NCBI RefSeq assembly: GCF_016651255.1
Contig: NZ_JAEKEG010000031.1
Coordinates: 1 to 40,881 of the forward strand
Direction of reading: 5' to 3'
DNA length: 40,881 bases
From: Pseudomonas sp. TH10
GTDB taxonomy: Bacteria > Pseudomonadota > Gammaproteobacteria > Pseudomonadales > Pseudomonadaceae
Shown here: positions 1 to 11,760 of the stretch, in pieces
Position numbering within the stretch: position 1 is the stretch's first letter
Layout: each line of letters opens with the position of its first letter
Made by a program: the position numbers and the translations under genes
Notes under the pieces: generated by a model
Told to the model about the DNA's origin: nothing
The model's input: only the letters and a program-made list of their open reading frames with translations
Databases searched by the model: none

Positions 1-840
1 CTGGAAGAAATGATGGTGCAGTCGGAAAAAATGCTCTCGGTCGGCGGCCTCGCCGCCGGTATGGCCCACGAGATCAACAACCCACTCGGCGCGATCCTGC
101 ACAACGTGCAAAACATCCGTCGACGGTTGTCGGCGGATCTGCCGAAAAACCTCGAAACCGCCGAGCAACTGGGCATCGAACTGGACACGGTCAACCGCTA
201 CCTGCAAGGCCGCGAAGTGCCCAAGCTGCTCGACGGCATTCAACAGGCTGGCGCCCGCGCGGCGAAGATCGTCACCCATATGCTCAGTTTCAGCCGCCGC
301 AGCACCCGGCAAATGGCCCCGTGCGATCTGCCGGCGCTGATCGATCAAGCAGTGGAAATTGCCGGCAACGACTTTGATCTGGCCATCGGTTTCGACTTCA
401 AGGGCCAGGCAATCGTCCGTCAGTTCGACCCGGCGCTCGGCCCGGTGCCGGGCACCGCCAACGAACTTGAACAAGTGCTGCTCAATCTGCTGAAGAACGC
501 CGCGCAGGCGATTCACCAGCGCGAGGACGACAGCGAGCCCGGGCGGATCATTCTGCGCACCAGACTCAATCCGCCGTGGGCCGAGATTCAGGTCGAGGAC
601 AATGGCATCGGCATGAGCGAGAGTGTGCGCAAACGCACCTTCGAGCCGTTCTTCACCACCAAGGAAATCGGCCAGGGCACAGGCCTTGGTTTGTCGGTGT
701 CGTACTTCATCATCACCAACAATCACAAAGGCCAGATGGAAGTGCAGTCGGCGCCCGGCCAGGGCACCTGCTTCACCCTGCGCCTGCCGCTGGCGCAACC
801 GGCGGCCATCGCGGCCGAAACCAATCAACTACCGAGGTAA
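1..840 (+). CDS. Sensor histidine kinase, C-terminal part (5' end outside window)
   Basis: The frame is open from the first base, so the gene is truncated by the window edge and only the transmitter is present. The dimerisation/phosphoacceptor helix carries the H-box [13 protein letters not shown], with the phosphorylatable His encoded at 67-69. The HATPase_c domain follows: N-box [19 protein letters not shown]1 DNGIGM, F-box FEPFFTTK, G2 GQGTGLGLS. All ATP-binding motifs look intact, so the catalytic half should be functional. The sensory domain and hence the signal cannot be seen. The stop is 3 nt before the next ATG, so it is probably co-transcribed with the cobalamin adenosyltransferase. 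From memory, PAO1 has a two-component sensor (PA4398) at the equivalent place beside mutT-GST-argJ-secA; that orthology is inferred. Confidence 0.93.
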   Translation: MEEMMVQSEKMLSVGGLAAGMAHEINNPLGAILHNVQNIRRRLSADLPKNLETAEQLGIELDTVNRYLQGREVPKLLDGIQQAGARAAKIVTHMLSFSRRSTRQMAPCDLPALIDQAVEIAGNDFDLAIGFDFKGQAIVRQFDPALGPVPGTANELEQVLLNLLKNAAQAIHQREDDSEPGRIILRTRLNPPWAEIQVEDNGIGMSESVRKRTFEPFFTTKEIGQGTGLGLSVSYFIITNNHKGQMEVQSAPGQGTCFTLRLPLAQPAAIAAETNQLPR

Positions 841-843
841 CCC

Positions 844-1428
844 ATGGGCTTTCGCTTGTCGAAGATTTACACCCGCACCGGCGACAAAGGCGAAACCGGC
901 CTGGGCGACGGCCGCCGCGTGCCGAAGGATCACCCACGCATTGAAGCGATTGGTGAAGTCGATACGCTGAACAGTCAGGTCGGCGTGTTGCTCGCAGGCC
1001 TGATCGCCGAGCGCGAGACTTATCCGGGATTGAATGAACTGATCGACGTGTTGGCGCCGTGTCAGCATCGTCTGTTCGATTTGGGCGGCGAACTGGCGAT
1101 GCCGGAATATCAGGCGTTGAACGCGGCGGAGATCGAACGGCTCGAAGCGGCGATCGATGTGTGGAATGAGGAGCTGGGGCCGCTGGAGAATTTCATTCTG
1201 CCCGGGGGTTCGATGTTGATTGCACAGGCGCACGTGTGCCGTAGTCTGGCACGCAGTGCCGAGCGGCGCTGCCAGCATTTGAATGCGCTGGAGCCGTTGG
1301 CCGGGGTTGGCCTGGCGTATATCAATCGGCTGTCGGATTTGTTGTTTGTGGCGGCGCGGTTGATTGCGCGGCGGCAGGGGATTGCCGAAATATTGTGGCA
1401 GCCTGCGGCTAAACCTTCAGATCTGTAG
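844..1428 (+). CDS. PduO-type cob(I)yrinic acid a,c-diamide adenosyltransferase
   Basis: A 194-aa protein of the PduO/MMAB family. It transfers the 5'-deoxyadenosyl group of ATP to reduced corrinoid, giving the coenzyme form of B12. The N-terminal ATP-binding signature YTRTGDKGETGLGDG is at residues 9-23. Further family blocks are EVDTLNSQVG, ENFILPGGS, CRSLARSAERR and the C-terminal YINRLSDLLFVAARL. Length is typical. The ATG at 844 is preceded by a GAGG box and lies 3 nt after the stop of the upstream kinase gene. It is not next to other cobalamin genes, so it may serve B12 salvage. It belongs to a different fold from CobO/BtuR, so I give no cob symbol. The 3' side ends in an inverted REP pair. 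Confidence 0.93.
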   Translation: MGFRLSKIYTRTGDKGETGLGDGRRVPKDHPRIEAIGEVDTLNSQVGVLLAGLIAERETYPGLNELIDVLAPCQHRLFDLGGELAMPEYQALNAAEIERLEAAIDVWNEELGPLENFILPGGSMLIAQAHVCRSLARSAERRCQHLNALEPLAGVGLAYINRLSDLLFVAARLIARRQGIAEILWQPAAKPSDL

Positions 1429-1443
1429 CGCCTGATCGGCCGC

Positions 1444-1535
1444 CATCGCTGGCAAGCCAGCTCCCACAGGGTTTTGGGTCGTTCACTAACACTGTGTTCA
1501 CCAAAATACCTGTGGGAGCTGGCTTGCCAGCGATG
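1444..1535. repeat. REP-like inverted pair A
   Basis: Arms of 27 bp at 1444-1470 and 1509-1535 are perfect reverse complements, separated by 38 bp. The core is GCTGGCAAGCCAGC flanked by TCCCACAGG. The pair lies between the convergent adenosyltransferase and mutT genes. It has the form of a Pseudomonas REP doublet and can fold into a long hairpin that may terminate or stabilise both transcripts. Confidence 0.9.
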
Positions 1536-1549
1536 AGGCCAGTGGCCTT

Positions 1550-2497
1550 TTACAAAGGTTCAGGCCAGAACGCGCGAATCCCTGCCACGCCTTGAGCCCC
1601 TGAACTCCAGGCCTTCTCCCGCTCCGCCGGGCCAACCCCGCCCAGCAGAAACACCGGTTTGCTAAACCCTTCGATCAATGTCGACGCCTGCTCCCAGCCC
1701 AGCGGTTGCGCATCCGGGTGCGTCAGCGTCGGTTGCACCGGCGACAGCGTCACAAAATCCACGCCCATCTGCTCAGCCAACGCCAACTCTTCAGCGTTGT
1801 GGCACGAGGCCGCCAACCAGCGCTCCGCCGGCAACGGACGGCCTGCGGCTGCGTATTTACGCAGCTGAGCGGAGGTGATGTGCCAACCGGCGGAAGGAAA
1901 ATCGCCGAGCCATTCAAACGGCCCCTTGATCATCAGTTGCGCCTTGCCGGCACACAACCCGGCAGCATCCACCGCGAGGTCACGGTACTTGGGGTCGTAA
2001 CCATTCGGGGCGCGCAACTGGATCAGTTTGATCCCACTGGCAATCGCTTTCTGAATACCGCGCAACAAAGCCGGGGTTTCCAGATCTTCCGGGGTAATTA
2101 GGTACTCCGCGGGCAAACGCGCTGCAGCAACAATCGGCTGGTTGGCGGCCGGGAACTCGTAGCCCGCCAGCTCTTTCGCGGTCACCCAGACCAATGGCTG
2201 GCCTTCGGCACCATGAGGCTCGCCGCTGAAGCTCGACACTTCCCAGACATCCAGCAATACTTGCTTGTCAGGATAATCGTGGCGGACCTTGATCAGCGGG
2301 CGCGCTGCGCCGACCACAATTCCCAGCTCTTCATGAAGCTCGCGAGCCAAGGCAGTTTCGACGGACTCGTCAGCCTCGACCTTGCCACCCGGGAATTCCC
2401 ACAGACCGCCCTGGTGCTGGGTATCGGCGCGCCGGGCGATCAGTATCTTGCCACTGCTGTCACGAATAACCGCAGCCGCTACATGTACGCGTTTCAC
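1550..2497 (-). CDS. mutT: Nudix (MutT-type) hydrolase fused to a thiamine-phosphate-synthase-like domain
   Basis: A 315-aa two-domain protein. Residues 1 to about 130 are a Nudix hydrolase with the box GGKVEADES...AREL.EELGI, the MutT type that hydrolyses oxidised nucleotides such as 8-oxo-dGTP. Residues from about 140 to the end resemble ThiE/TenI (LIQLRAPN, AASCHNAEEL, FVTLSPVQPTLTHP, FLLGGVGPAE). The usual ThiE QLR-x-K lysine and DGVHLGQ block are replaced by QLRAP and AGWHITS, so TMP-synthase activity looks lost. A GTG start at 2497-2495 is chosen because AAGGAGG lies just upstream and the GTG overlaps the TGA of the GST gene (GTGA). A longer reading frame would run back into the GST gene. 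Such fusions are known in gammaproteobacteria; the role of the C-terminal domain is unclear to me. Confidence 0.9.
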   Translation of the reverse strand: MKRVHVAAAVIRDSSGKILIARRADTQHQGGLWEFPGGKVEADESVETALARELHEELGIVVGAARPLIKVRHDYPDKQVLLDVWEVSSFSGEPHGAEGQPLVWVTAKELAGYEFPAANQPIVAAARLPAEYLITPEDLETPALLRGIQKAIASGIKLIQLRAPNGYDPKYRDLAVDAAGLCAGKAQLMIKGPFEWLGDFPSAGWHITSAQLRKYAAAGRPLPAERWLAASCHNAEELALAEQMGVDFVTLSPVQPTLTHPDAQPLGWEQASTLIEGFSKPVFLLGGVGPAEREKAWSSGAQGVAGIRAFWPEPL

Positions 2498-3126
2498 TGC
2501 CCAACCTCCTTCAGACCTGCTTTCTGCCAGGCCTTGAAAGCTGGCCATTGGTAGATCGTATCGATGTAGGCCTCATCCTCGGCCGGTACTTTCACCTGAT
2601 AGGTGCGCAGTCGCACAGCAATCGGGGCGAAGAACGCATCGGCCAGGCTAACCTTGCCAAACAGGAACGGACCGGCGTCGGACGCAGCGGCCCGGCACTG
2701 CGCCCATAACGCCAGCACTCGTTCGATGTCCTCCTGGACTTCAGTCGGAGCCGACACCAGTGGCGCGTCGCGGCTGAGGTCAAACGGCATGTTGGCCCGC
2801 AAGGCGAAGAACCCGGCGTGCATTTGCGCGCAGGCCGAGCGGGCCTGGGCCCGGGCCGCCACATCGCTGGGCCAGAGGCCAGCATCCGGGAACTGTTCGG
2901 CCAGGTACTCGGCAATCGCCATGGAATCGGCGATGGTGCCATGCCTGGTTTTCAGCAGCGGGACTTTGCCGGTCGGCGAGTGTTTGAGCAGTCGTTCACG
3001 AGTGTCAGGCTGGTTCAGCTTGATCAGTTCTTCGCTGTAGGGGGCTTTGGCCAGGTCAAGCGCCAGCGCGCCGCGCAAGGACCAGGAGGAATACAATTTG
3101 TCGCCGATGATCAGGTGGAGGCTCAT
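2494..3126 (-). CDS. Glutathione S-transferase family protein
   Basis: A 210-aa soluble GST. The N-terminal thioredoxin-like half has the glutathione-site segment DKLYSSWSLRGALAL and the GKVPLLK and DSMAIAEYLAEQFP blocks; the C-terminal half is all-helical. It conjugates or reduces substrates with glutathione; the substrate cannot be read from sequence. The start MSLHLIIGDKLYSS at 3126 is preferred over an in-frame ATG at 3201, because the longer N-terminus has no family similarity and runs into repeat sequence. Its stop overlaps the GTG of the Nudix gene by 4 nt, so the two are translationally coupled. A REP pair separates it from argJ. Confidence 0.92.
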   Translation of the reverse strand: MSLHLIIGDKLYSSWSLRGALALDLAKAPYSEELIKLNQPDTRERLLKHSPTGKVPLLKTRHGTIADSMAIAEYLAEQFPDAGLWPSDVAARAQARSACAQMHAGFFALRANMPFDLSRDAPLVSAPTEVQEDIERVLALWAQCRAAASDAGPFLFGKVSLADAFFAPIAVRLRTYQVKVPAEDEAYIDTIYQWPAFKAWQKAGLKEVGQ

Positions 3127-3183
3127 GTTCGGGACCCTTGGATAAGAGGTATGGGCCAGATTTTTCAGCGTCTGGTCGACCGT

Positions 3184-3249
3184 CATCGCGGGCAAGCCCA
3201 CTCACACAGGGTCAGCGCAAATCCTGTGGGAGCGGGCTTGCCCGCGATG
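3184..3249. repeat. REP-like inverted pair B
   Basis: Left arm 3184-3210 and right arm 3223-3249 are reverse complements apart from two mismatches. The core is GCGGGCAAGCCC with the TCCCACAGG flank. It sits between argJ and the GST gene, both on the minus strand, so it may partly uncouple their mRNA levels. Confidence 0.88.
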
Positions 3250-3281
3250 GGCCGGGTCGCGCTCGACCGACCCGGTCTGAC

Positions 3282-4499
3282 TTAAGTACGGTATTCGGCG
3301 TTGATCTTCACGTACTCATGCGACAGGTCGGTGGTCCAGATGGTTTCGCTGCAATCGCCGCGGCCCAACTCGATACGGATGGTGATCTCTTCCTGCTGCA
3401 TCACCGCCGAGCCTTGCGCTTCAGTGTAGGTCGCTGCGCGAGCGCCACGGCTGGCGATGCACACATCGCCGAGGAACACGTCGATCTTGCTCACGTCCAG
3501 ATCCGGCACGCCGGCACGACCGACGGCGGCGAGGATACGGCCCCAGTTCGGATCTGAAGCGAACAGCGCGGTCTTGATCAGCGGCGAGTGCGCCACGGTG
3601 TAGCCGACGTCCAGGCATTCCTGATGATTGCCGCCACCATTGACTTCAACGGTCACGAACTTGGTCGCGCCTTCGCCGTCACGCACGATGGCCTGGGCCA
3701 CGTCCATGCACACTTCGAACACCGCTTGCTTCAACTTGGCGAACAGCTCGCCTTCGGCACGGGTGATTTCCGGCAATGCAGCCTTGCCCGTGGCGATCAG
3801 CATGCAGCAGTCGTTGGTCGAGGTGTCGCCGTCGATAGTGATGCGGTTGAACGACTTGTTGGCGCCGTCGAGCATCAGGTTATGCAGCACATCGCGGGAC
3901 ACTTTGGCGTCAGTGGCGATGTAACCCAGCATGGTCGCCATGTTCGGGCGGATCATGCCCGCGCCTTTGCTGATGCCGGTGACAGTGATGGTCACACCGT
4001 CATGCTCGAACTGGCGGCTGGCGCCCTTCGGCAAGGTGTCGGTGGTCATGATCCCGGTGGCGGCCGCTTCCCAGTTGTTTTCCGACAGATCGTCCAGCGC
4101 CGCTTGCAGCGCGCCTTCGATCTTCTCGACCGGCAGCGGCTCACCAATCACACCGGTGGAGTACGGCAGAATCTGGCTGGCATCAACGCCAGTCAACTCG
4201 GCCAGTTTCGCGGTGGTGCGCTCTGCAGCAGCCAGGCCAGGCTCGCCAGTGCCGGCGTTGGCATTGCCGGTGTTGGTCAGCAAATAACGCACGGCGTTCT
4301 GTACGCGCTTTTTCGCCAGAATCACCGGTGCCGCACAAAAGGCGTTCAATGTGAACACGCCGGCCACGGTCGAGCCTTCGGCGCAGCGCATCACAACGAC
4401 ATCTTTGCGCCCGGGGCGCTTGATGCCGGCCGAGGCGATACCGAGTTCAAAACCGGCAACCGGGTGCAACGTTGGCAAAGGACCAAGACCAACAGCCAT
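3282..4499 (-). CDS. argJ: Bifunctional glutamate N-acetyltransferase / amino-acid acetyltransferase ArgJ
   Basis: A 405-aa ornithine acetyltransferase. It moves the acetyl group from N-acetylornithine to glutamate, closing the cyclic arginine pathway. The precursor self-cleaves before a Thr nucleophile, seen here in [18 protein letters not shown] at Thr189, which gives alpha and beta chains. The [11 protein letters not shown] block around residues 148-158, part of the active-site region, is also intact. Length is normal for the family. The ATG at 4499 starts [20 protein letters not shown], typical of pseudomonad ArgJ. The gene lies 122 nt downstream of secA with a terminator-like hairpin between, so it probably has its own promoter. 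The secA-argJ-GST-mutT order matches what I recall from PAO1. Confidence 0.97.
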   Translation of the reverse strand: MAVGLGPLPTLHPVAGFELGIASAGIKRPGRKDVVVMRCAEGSTVAGVFTLNAFCAAPVILAKKRVQNAVRYLLTNTGNANAGTGEPGLAAAERTTAKLAELTGVDASQILPYSTGVIGEPLPVEKIEGALQAALDDLSENNWEAAATGIMTTDTLPKGASRQFEHDGVTITVTGISKGAGMIRPNMATMLGYIATDAKVSRDVLHNLMLDGANKSFNRITIDGDTSTNDCCMLIATGKAALPEITRAEGELFAKLKQAVFEVCMDVAQAIVRDGEGATKFVTVEVNGGGNHQECLDVGYTVAHSPLIKTALFASDPNWGRILAAVGRAGVPDLDVSKIDVFLGDVCIASRGARAATYTEAQGSAVMQQEEITIRIELGRGDCSETIWTTDLSHEYVKINAEYRT

Positions 4500-4565
4500 G
4501 AATGCGCTCCTTACTCAATGATGTCAGCACCGCCACTCACAGGGACGGTGGTTTAAATGGCAAAA

Positions 4566-4594
4566 CGCCGCGACGGCTTATGCCGGTCGCGGCG
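4566..4594 (-). terminator. Rho-independent terminator of secA
   Basis: CGCCGCGACGGC (4566-4577) pairs with 4582-4594 across a TTAT loop, with one bulged base. Read on the minus strand it is followed by GTTTTGCC, a short U-run, 28 nt after the secA stop. Confidence 0.75.
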
Positions 4595-4621
4595 CGGGTA
4601 TTTCAACGATTGAAACGGGTT

Positions 4622-7357
<2,736 letters not shown>

Positions 7358-7666
7358 ATCGGCAGGATCTTCCACACTAAAGGGATGGAGGGCGGCCCCG
7401 TGAGTCGCCCGAGCAGCCCTCATGGCCGCATGCGAACGAGCATTCTACCCGGAAACGGTGGTGAGGAAAGTGGCGATATTCCACGATGCTGGCACTGCGC
7501 TTTGACGGGGCTCACTTACAATAAGGCCTTTTCTGCCAGTTTCAACCCGGACAAGTACGAAGTTAACCATTGATTTAATGGATAAAGCGTCACCAGGACG
7601 ATGGATGGGGTGCGGCGCAGTGCCTTTCTGCTACCATGGCGCTTCTGTTACTTCAGGTGTTCGATC
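7358..7666. other. Divergent secA/dciA intergenic region
   Basis: 309 bp without a convincing gene. On the minus strand there is a TAGAAT (complement at 7442-7447) that could be a secA -10 box, but no good -35 is visible. A small dyad CCATT-5-AATGG lies at 7567-7581. No SecM-type arrest ORF or riboswitch could be recognised. Confidence 0.4.
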
Positions 7667-8122
7667 ATGGCATTTCGCCCTCTTACGGCCAGAGCACCCG
7701 CCGTTCTATTACGCGAAGCCAAGCCGCTCAAAGCCATCCTCGGCCATGCCCAACGTCTGGGTCATCTGCAACGCCTGCTCGAAAGCCAACTGCAACCCGC
7801 CGCCCGCGAGCATTGCCACGTCGCGTCGTGGCGTGAGGGCAGTCTGTTGCTGATTGTCACCGATGGCCACTGGGCCACGCGCCTGCGTTATCAGCAGAAA
7901 CGCTTGCAGCGGCAATTGCAGATGTTCGATGAGTTTGCCAGTTTGACGCGGATTCTGTTCAAGGTGCAGCCACCGACCGTTCAGCAAGGTGCTGCGGGGC
8001 ATACCATCAGTTTGTCGACGGATGCCGGGGCGACGATCCAGGCTACGGCCGACGGGATCAGTGATCCGAATCTTCGGGCAGCGCTGGAACGGCTGGCGGC
8101 TCACGCCAAACCAAAGGTTTAA
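7667..8122 (+). CDS. dciA: DciA-like DUF721 protein (replicative helicase loader/operator)
   Basis: A 151-aa DUF721 protein. DciA is the ancestral DnaB helicase loader in bacteria that lack DnaC, Pseudomonas included. The N-terminal KH-like DUF721 region covers about residues 5-105, with characteristic LKAILGHAQRLGHLQRLLESQL and REGSLLLIVTDGHWATRLRYQ segments; the tail is divergent and probably flexible. The start MAFRPLTARAP at 7667 has AGGTG upstream. An in-frame ATG at 7601 would add a non-conserved leader. It is divergent from secA, as I recall in other pseudomonads, but its downstream neighbour here is a HerA-like ATPase rather than the lpxC/dcw cluster I remember from PAO1. Confidence 0.85.
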   Translation: MAFRPLTARAPAVLLREAKPLKAILGHAQRLGHLQRLLESQLQPAAREHCHVASWREGSLLLIVTDGHWATRLRYQQKRLQRQLQMFDEFASLTRILFKVQPPTVQQGAAGHTISLSTDAGATIQATADGISDPNLRAALERLAAHAKPKV

Positions 8123-8132
8123 CGGCAAGATC

Positions 8133-8188
8133 AAAGATCGCAGCCTTCGGCAGCTTCTACGTAGGAGCTGCCGAAGGCTGCGATCTTT
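8133..8188. repeat. 56-bp near-perfect palindrome, probable bidirectional terminator
   Basis: 8133-8155 and 8166-8188 are perfect 23-bp reverse complements. The 10 bases between contain CTACGTAG, itself palindromic, so the whole element folds with a single T-G pair. It carries the GATCGCAGCCTTCGGCAGCT core common between genes in P. fluorescens-group genomes. It is followed by TTTT on the plus strand and preceded by AAA, which are U-runs for transcription from either side. It lies between convergent dciA and the HerA-like gene. Confidence 0.9.
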
Positions 8189-8193
8189 TGCTT

Positions 8194-9681
8194 TCAGCGG
8201 CGTTTGTTGCCTCCGAGCAACGACCCCATCAACCCCCGCACCAACTGCCGCCCCAGTTGATTGGCCGCCTGACGCATCGCCGACTTGAGCGCCTGACCCG
8301 CCGCCGTGCCAAGGAATTCCCCGGCCTTGTCGGTGAAGCTTGGCTCTTCAGCGCCTGCCTTGCCCGGTGTGGCTTCAGGCTCCGGCGCCAAGCCCTTGCG
8401 CCCCATCAGCACTTCATAGGCTGACTCGCGATCGATCGGCTTGTCGTAACGGCCTTTGAACGGCGAGCCGGCGATCAGCATCGTGCGCTCGATCTCGGTC
8501 AGCGGTCCGATCCGCGACTGCGGCGGCGCTACCAGCACCCGTTGCACCATCGCGGGAGTGCCTTTGTCCTGCAAGGTGCCGACCAGCGCTTCGCCAATGC
8601 CCAACTCAGTCAGTACCGATAACGTATCGATCGCCGGATTCGGCCGGAAGCCGTCTGCCACCGCACGCAGGGATTTCTGCTCCTTGGCGGTGAATGCGCG
8701 CAAGCCATGCTGGATACGCAACCCCAGTTGCGCCAGCACGTTGTCCGGCAAGTCCGCCGGCGACTGCGTGACGAAATACACCCCAACGCCTTTCGAACGG
8801 ATCAACCGCACCACTTGCTCCAGGCGCTCCTGCAAGGCCTTCGGGGTGTCGCCGAACAACAAATGCGCCTCATCGAAAAACAGCGCGAGCAACGGTTTGT
8901 CGGCATCGCCGCGCTCAGGCAGCTGCTCAAACAACTCGGCGAGCAACCACAACAGGAACGTCGCGTAGACTTTTGGTGCCTCGTGAACCAGACGGCTGGC
9001 ATCGAGCAAATGAATGCGTCCACGGCCATCGGCGGCCGGTTGCAGAATGTCTTCGAGTTGCAGCGCCGGCTCGCCAAACAGCGCTTCGGCGCCCTGTTGC
9101 TCCAGCGTTGCCAGACGGCGCAAGAGCGCCTGGCTGGAACCGGTGGTCATCAGCGCGGCGTCTTCACCGAGCATTTGCGGGTTGTCTTTGAGGTGATTGA
9201 GCAGCGCTTTCAGGTCTTTCAAGTCCAGCAGCAACAGGCCTTCCCGATCCGCGACTTTAAAAGCGGCATACAGCGCCGCCTGCTGACTGTCGGTCAGCTC
9301 CAGCAGACTGCCGATCAGCAGCGGGCCCATTTCACTCAACGTAGTGCGCAGTGGATGACCGGACTGACCGTGAATGTCCCACAAGGTCACCGGATAAGCC
9401 TGCGCCTTGTAGTCGAGCCACGGCATCCCGGCGATGCGCTCCGCGACCTTGCCCTGCGGGTTACCGGCGGCACCGAGGCCGCACAGATCACCCTTGATGT
9501 CAGCGGCGAATACCGCCACGCCGGCGTCGCTGAAGGCTTCAGCCAAGCGCTGCAATGTCACGGTTTTACCGGTACCGGTCGCACCGGCGATCAGCCCGTG
9601 GCGGTTCGCCAGGCGCATGCCCTGACCGATCTGTTGTCCCGCGAGATCGGCGCCGATTACGAGTTGCGATGAGTCAGGCAT
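8194..9681 (-). CDS. HerA-like / YjgR-type ATPase (DUF853)
   Basis: A 495-aa P-loop ATPase of the DUF853 (YjgR) branch of the HerA/FtsK superfamily. Walker A GATGTGKT is at residues 33-40 and Walker B is LLALFFDEAHLLF. The segment GVYFVTQSPADLPDNVLAQLGLRIQHGLRAFT matches the sensor/arginine-finger part of HerA-type ATPases. The C-terminus is a low-complexity, basic tail (LGRQLVRGLMGSLLGGNKRR). There is no NurA nuclease gene next to it, so it is not a HerA-NurA defence or repair pair here. The cellular role of YjgR proteins is poorly known. AGGTGA precedes the ATG at 9681. Confidence 0.88.
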   Translation of the reverse strand: MPDSSQLVIGADLAGQQIGQGMRLANRHGLIAGATGTGKTVTLQRLAEAFSDAGVAVFAADIKGDLCGLGAAGNPQGKVAERIAGMPWLDYKAQAYPVTLWDIHGQSGHPLRTTLSEMGPLLIGSLLELTDSQQAALYAAFKVADREGLLLLDLKDLKALLNHLKDNPQMLGEDAALMTTGSSQALLRRLATLEQQGAEALFGEPALQLEDILQPAADGRGRIHLLDASRLVHEAPKVYATFLLWLLAELFEQLPERGDADKPLLALFFDEAHLLFGDTPKALQERLEQVVRLIRSKGVGVYFVTQSPADLPDNVLAQLGLRIQHGLRAFTAKEQKSLRAVADGFRPNPAIDTLSVLTELGIGEALVGTLQDKGTPAMVQRVLVAPPQSRIGPLTEIERTMLIAGSPFKGRYDKPIDRESAYEVLMGRKGLAPEPEATPGKAGAEEPSFTDKAGEFLGTAAGQALKSAMRQAANQLGRQLVRGLMGSLLGGNKRR

Positions 9682-9855
9682 TTTGTCACCTATGGTTAAT
9701 CTTTGATTCGCTGTGGCCGATACAGGGGATTGAAGAGCGTCGGTAATTTCCTACAGAAAAAACGGAGCTGTGCGCTTGTGCTCGTCACCACCCACTTTCG
9801 CGTTCTCTAATAAAAGCACGCCCAGGACATTAAGACCTTAGCGGAACCCCAAGCC

Positions 9856-11746
9856 ATGAACAAAAATCTGCGCTTCAGCCATAAAATTTTGCTTGCCGCC
9901 GCCCTCATCGTCATCGCCGCTTTCGCCTCGTTTACCCTGTACAACGACTGGTTACAGCGCAACGCGATCCGCGATGACCTGCACAACTATCTCAACGAGA
10001 TGGGCGAGGTCACTGCCGGTAATATCCAGACCTGGCTCAGCGGACGCATTCTGCTGGTCGAGAACGCCGCCCAGAACATCGCCATCAACCCCGAACCTGC
10101 CAACGTCGCCAGTCTGCTGGAACAGAAAACCCTGACCTCGACGTTCATGGCCACCTATCTGGGCGACGCCACCGGGCACTTCACCATCCGCCCGGACACG
10201 AAAATGCCCGACGGTTTCGATCCCCGCGTACGCCCTTGGTATAAAGGTGCCGAGAGCAGCAGCACCTCGACCCTGACCGAACCTTACATCGATGCGGCCA
10301 CCGGGCAGACCGATCATTTCCATTGCCACTGCCTCGAAAAAGGCCGGCCAGAGCGTCGGCGTGGTGGGCGGCGACCTGAGCCTGCAAACCCTGATCGATA
10401 CCCTCAGCGCCCGGGATTTCGACGGCATGGGTTACGCGTTCCTGGTCAGTGCCGATGGCAAGATCCTGGTTCACCCGGACAAAACGCTGGTCATGAAGAC
10501 GCTGAGCGAGGCCTTTCCCCAGGGAGCGCCGCGTTTGAGCAGTGACTTCAGCGAAGTGGAAGTCGATGGCAAGACCCGCATCGTCAACTTCGCGCCGATC
10601 AAAGGCCTGCCGTCGGTGAACTGGTACATCGGTTTGTCGGTGGACAAAGACAAGGCTTTCTCGATGCTCAGCCAGTTCCGCACCTCGGCAGTCATTGCGA
10701 CAGTGATTGCCGTGGCGATCATCATCGCGCTGCTCGGCATGCTGATCCGTCTGCTGATCCAGCCGTTGCACGTGATGACCCGCGCCATGGAAGACATCGC
10801 CGACGGTGAAGGCGACCTGACCAAACGCCTGACCATCGTCAATAACGATGAGTTCGGCATCCTCGGCACCGCGTTCAACCGTTTTGTCGAACGTATTCAC
10901 GGCTCGATCCGCGAAGTGTCGTCGGCGACCGGCCAGGTCAACGAGGTCGCGCTGCGCGTGGTCGCTGCGTCGAACTCGTCGATGTACAACTCGGATCAGC
11001 AAGCTTCGCGCACCAGCAGCGTGGCCGCCGCGATCAATGAACTCGGCGCCGCCGCTCAGGAAATCGCCCGCAACGCCGCTCAGGCTTCGAGCCAGGCCAG
11101 TGACGCGCGTGGTCTCGCCGAAGACGGCCAACAAGTGGTGGATCGCAGCATCAAGGCGATGAATCAACTGTCGAGCATGCTCAGCGCGTCGAGCAGCAAC
11201 ATCGAGTCGCTGAACAGCAAAACCGTGAACATCGGCCAGATCCTCGAAGTCATCACCAGCATTTCCCAGCAAACCAACTTGCTGGCACTGAACGCGGCGA
11301 TCGAGGCGGCACGCGCCGGCGAAGCCGGACGTGGCTTCGCCGTGGTCGCCGATGAAGTGCGCAACCTGGCGCATCGCACCCAGGAATCGGCACAGCAGGT
11401 GCAGACCATGATCGAGGAACTGCAGGTCGGTGCACGGGAATCGGTGAGCAACATGAGTGACAGCCAGCGTCACAGCCAGGACAGCGTGGACATCGCCAAC
11501 CTTGCTGGCGAACGCCTGAACAGCGTGACCCTGCGCATCGGCGAGATCGATGGCATGAACCAGTCGGTAGCCACGGCGACCGAGGAGCAGACGGCGGTGG
11601 TGGAATCGATCAACGTCGACATTACCGAGATCAACACGCTGAACCAGGAAGGGGTGGAGAACCTGCAGTCGACGTTGCGGGCTTGTTCGGATCTGGAGCA
11701 GCAGGCGGCGCGTCTCAAGCAATTGGTCGGAAGCTTCCGTATCTGA
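9856..11746 (+). pseudogene. Pct-like methyl-accepting chemotaxis protein, frameshifted
   Basis: Two overlapping frames together encode one chemoreceptor. Frame 1 runs from ATG 9856 to about 10310: a transmembrane segment at residues 10-28, then a periplasmic dCache domain with RVRPWYKGAE and EPYIDAATG. Frame 2 continues from about 10311 ([23 protein letters not shown]) through TM2, HAMP and the signalling hairpin with the tip [33 protein letters not shown], to TGA at 11746. One extra C at 10310-10311 explains the break; removing it gives 629 aa, the length I recall for PctA/PctB. The R-x-W-Y motif fits amino-acid-binding dCache domains, so amino-acid chemotaxis is likely. All other parts are intact, so a sequencing indel is as likely as a true mutation. 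Confidence 0.88.
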
Positions 11747-11760
11747 CATCAGAACCGACG

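Noticed and set aside
1444..1535. Possible CRISPR-type repeats in the REP pairs
   Set aside because: Repeats occur as single inverted pairs, not regularly spaced direct repeats with unique spacers, and no cas gene is present.
8194..9681. HerA-NurA or HerA-type antiphage module
   Set aside because: The ATPase is of the housekeeping DUF853/YjgR type and has no nuclease, SIR2 or DUF4297 partner beside it.
10292..11746. Separate short chemoreceptor starting at an internal ATG
   Set aside because: The ATG lies inside the dCache coding region, has no ribosome site, and the upstream frame supplies the missing half. A frameshifted single gene is simpler.
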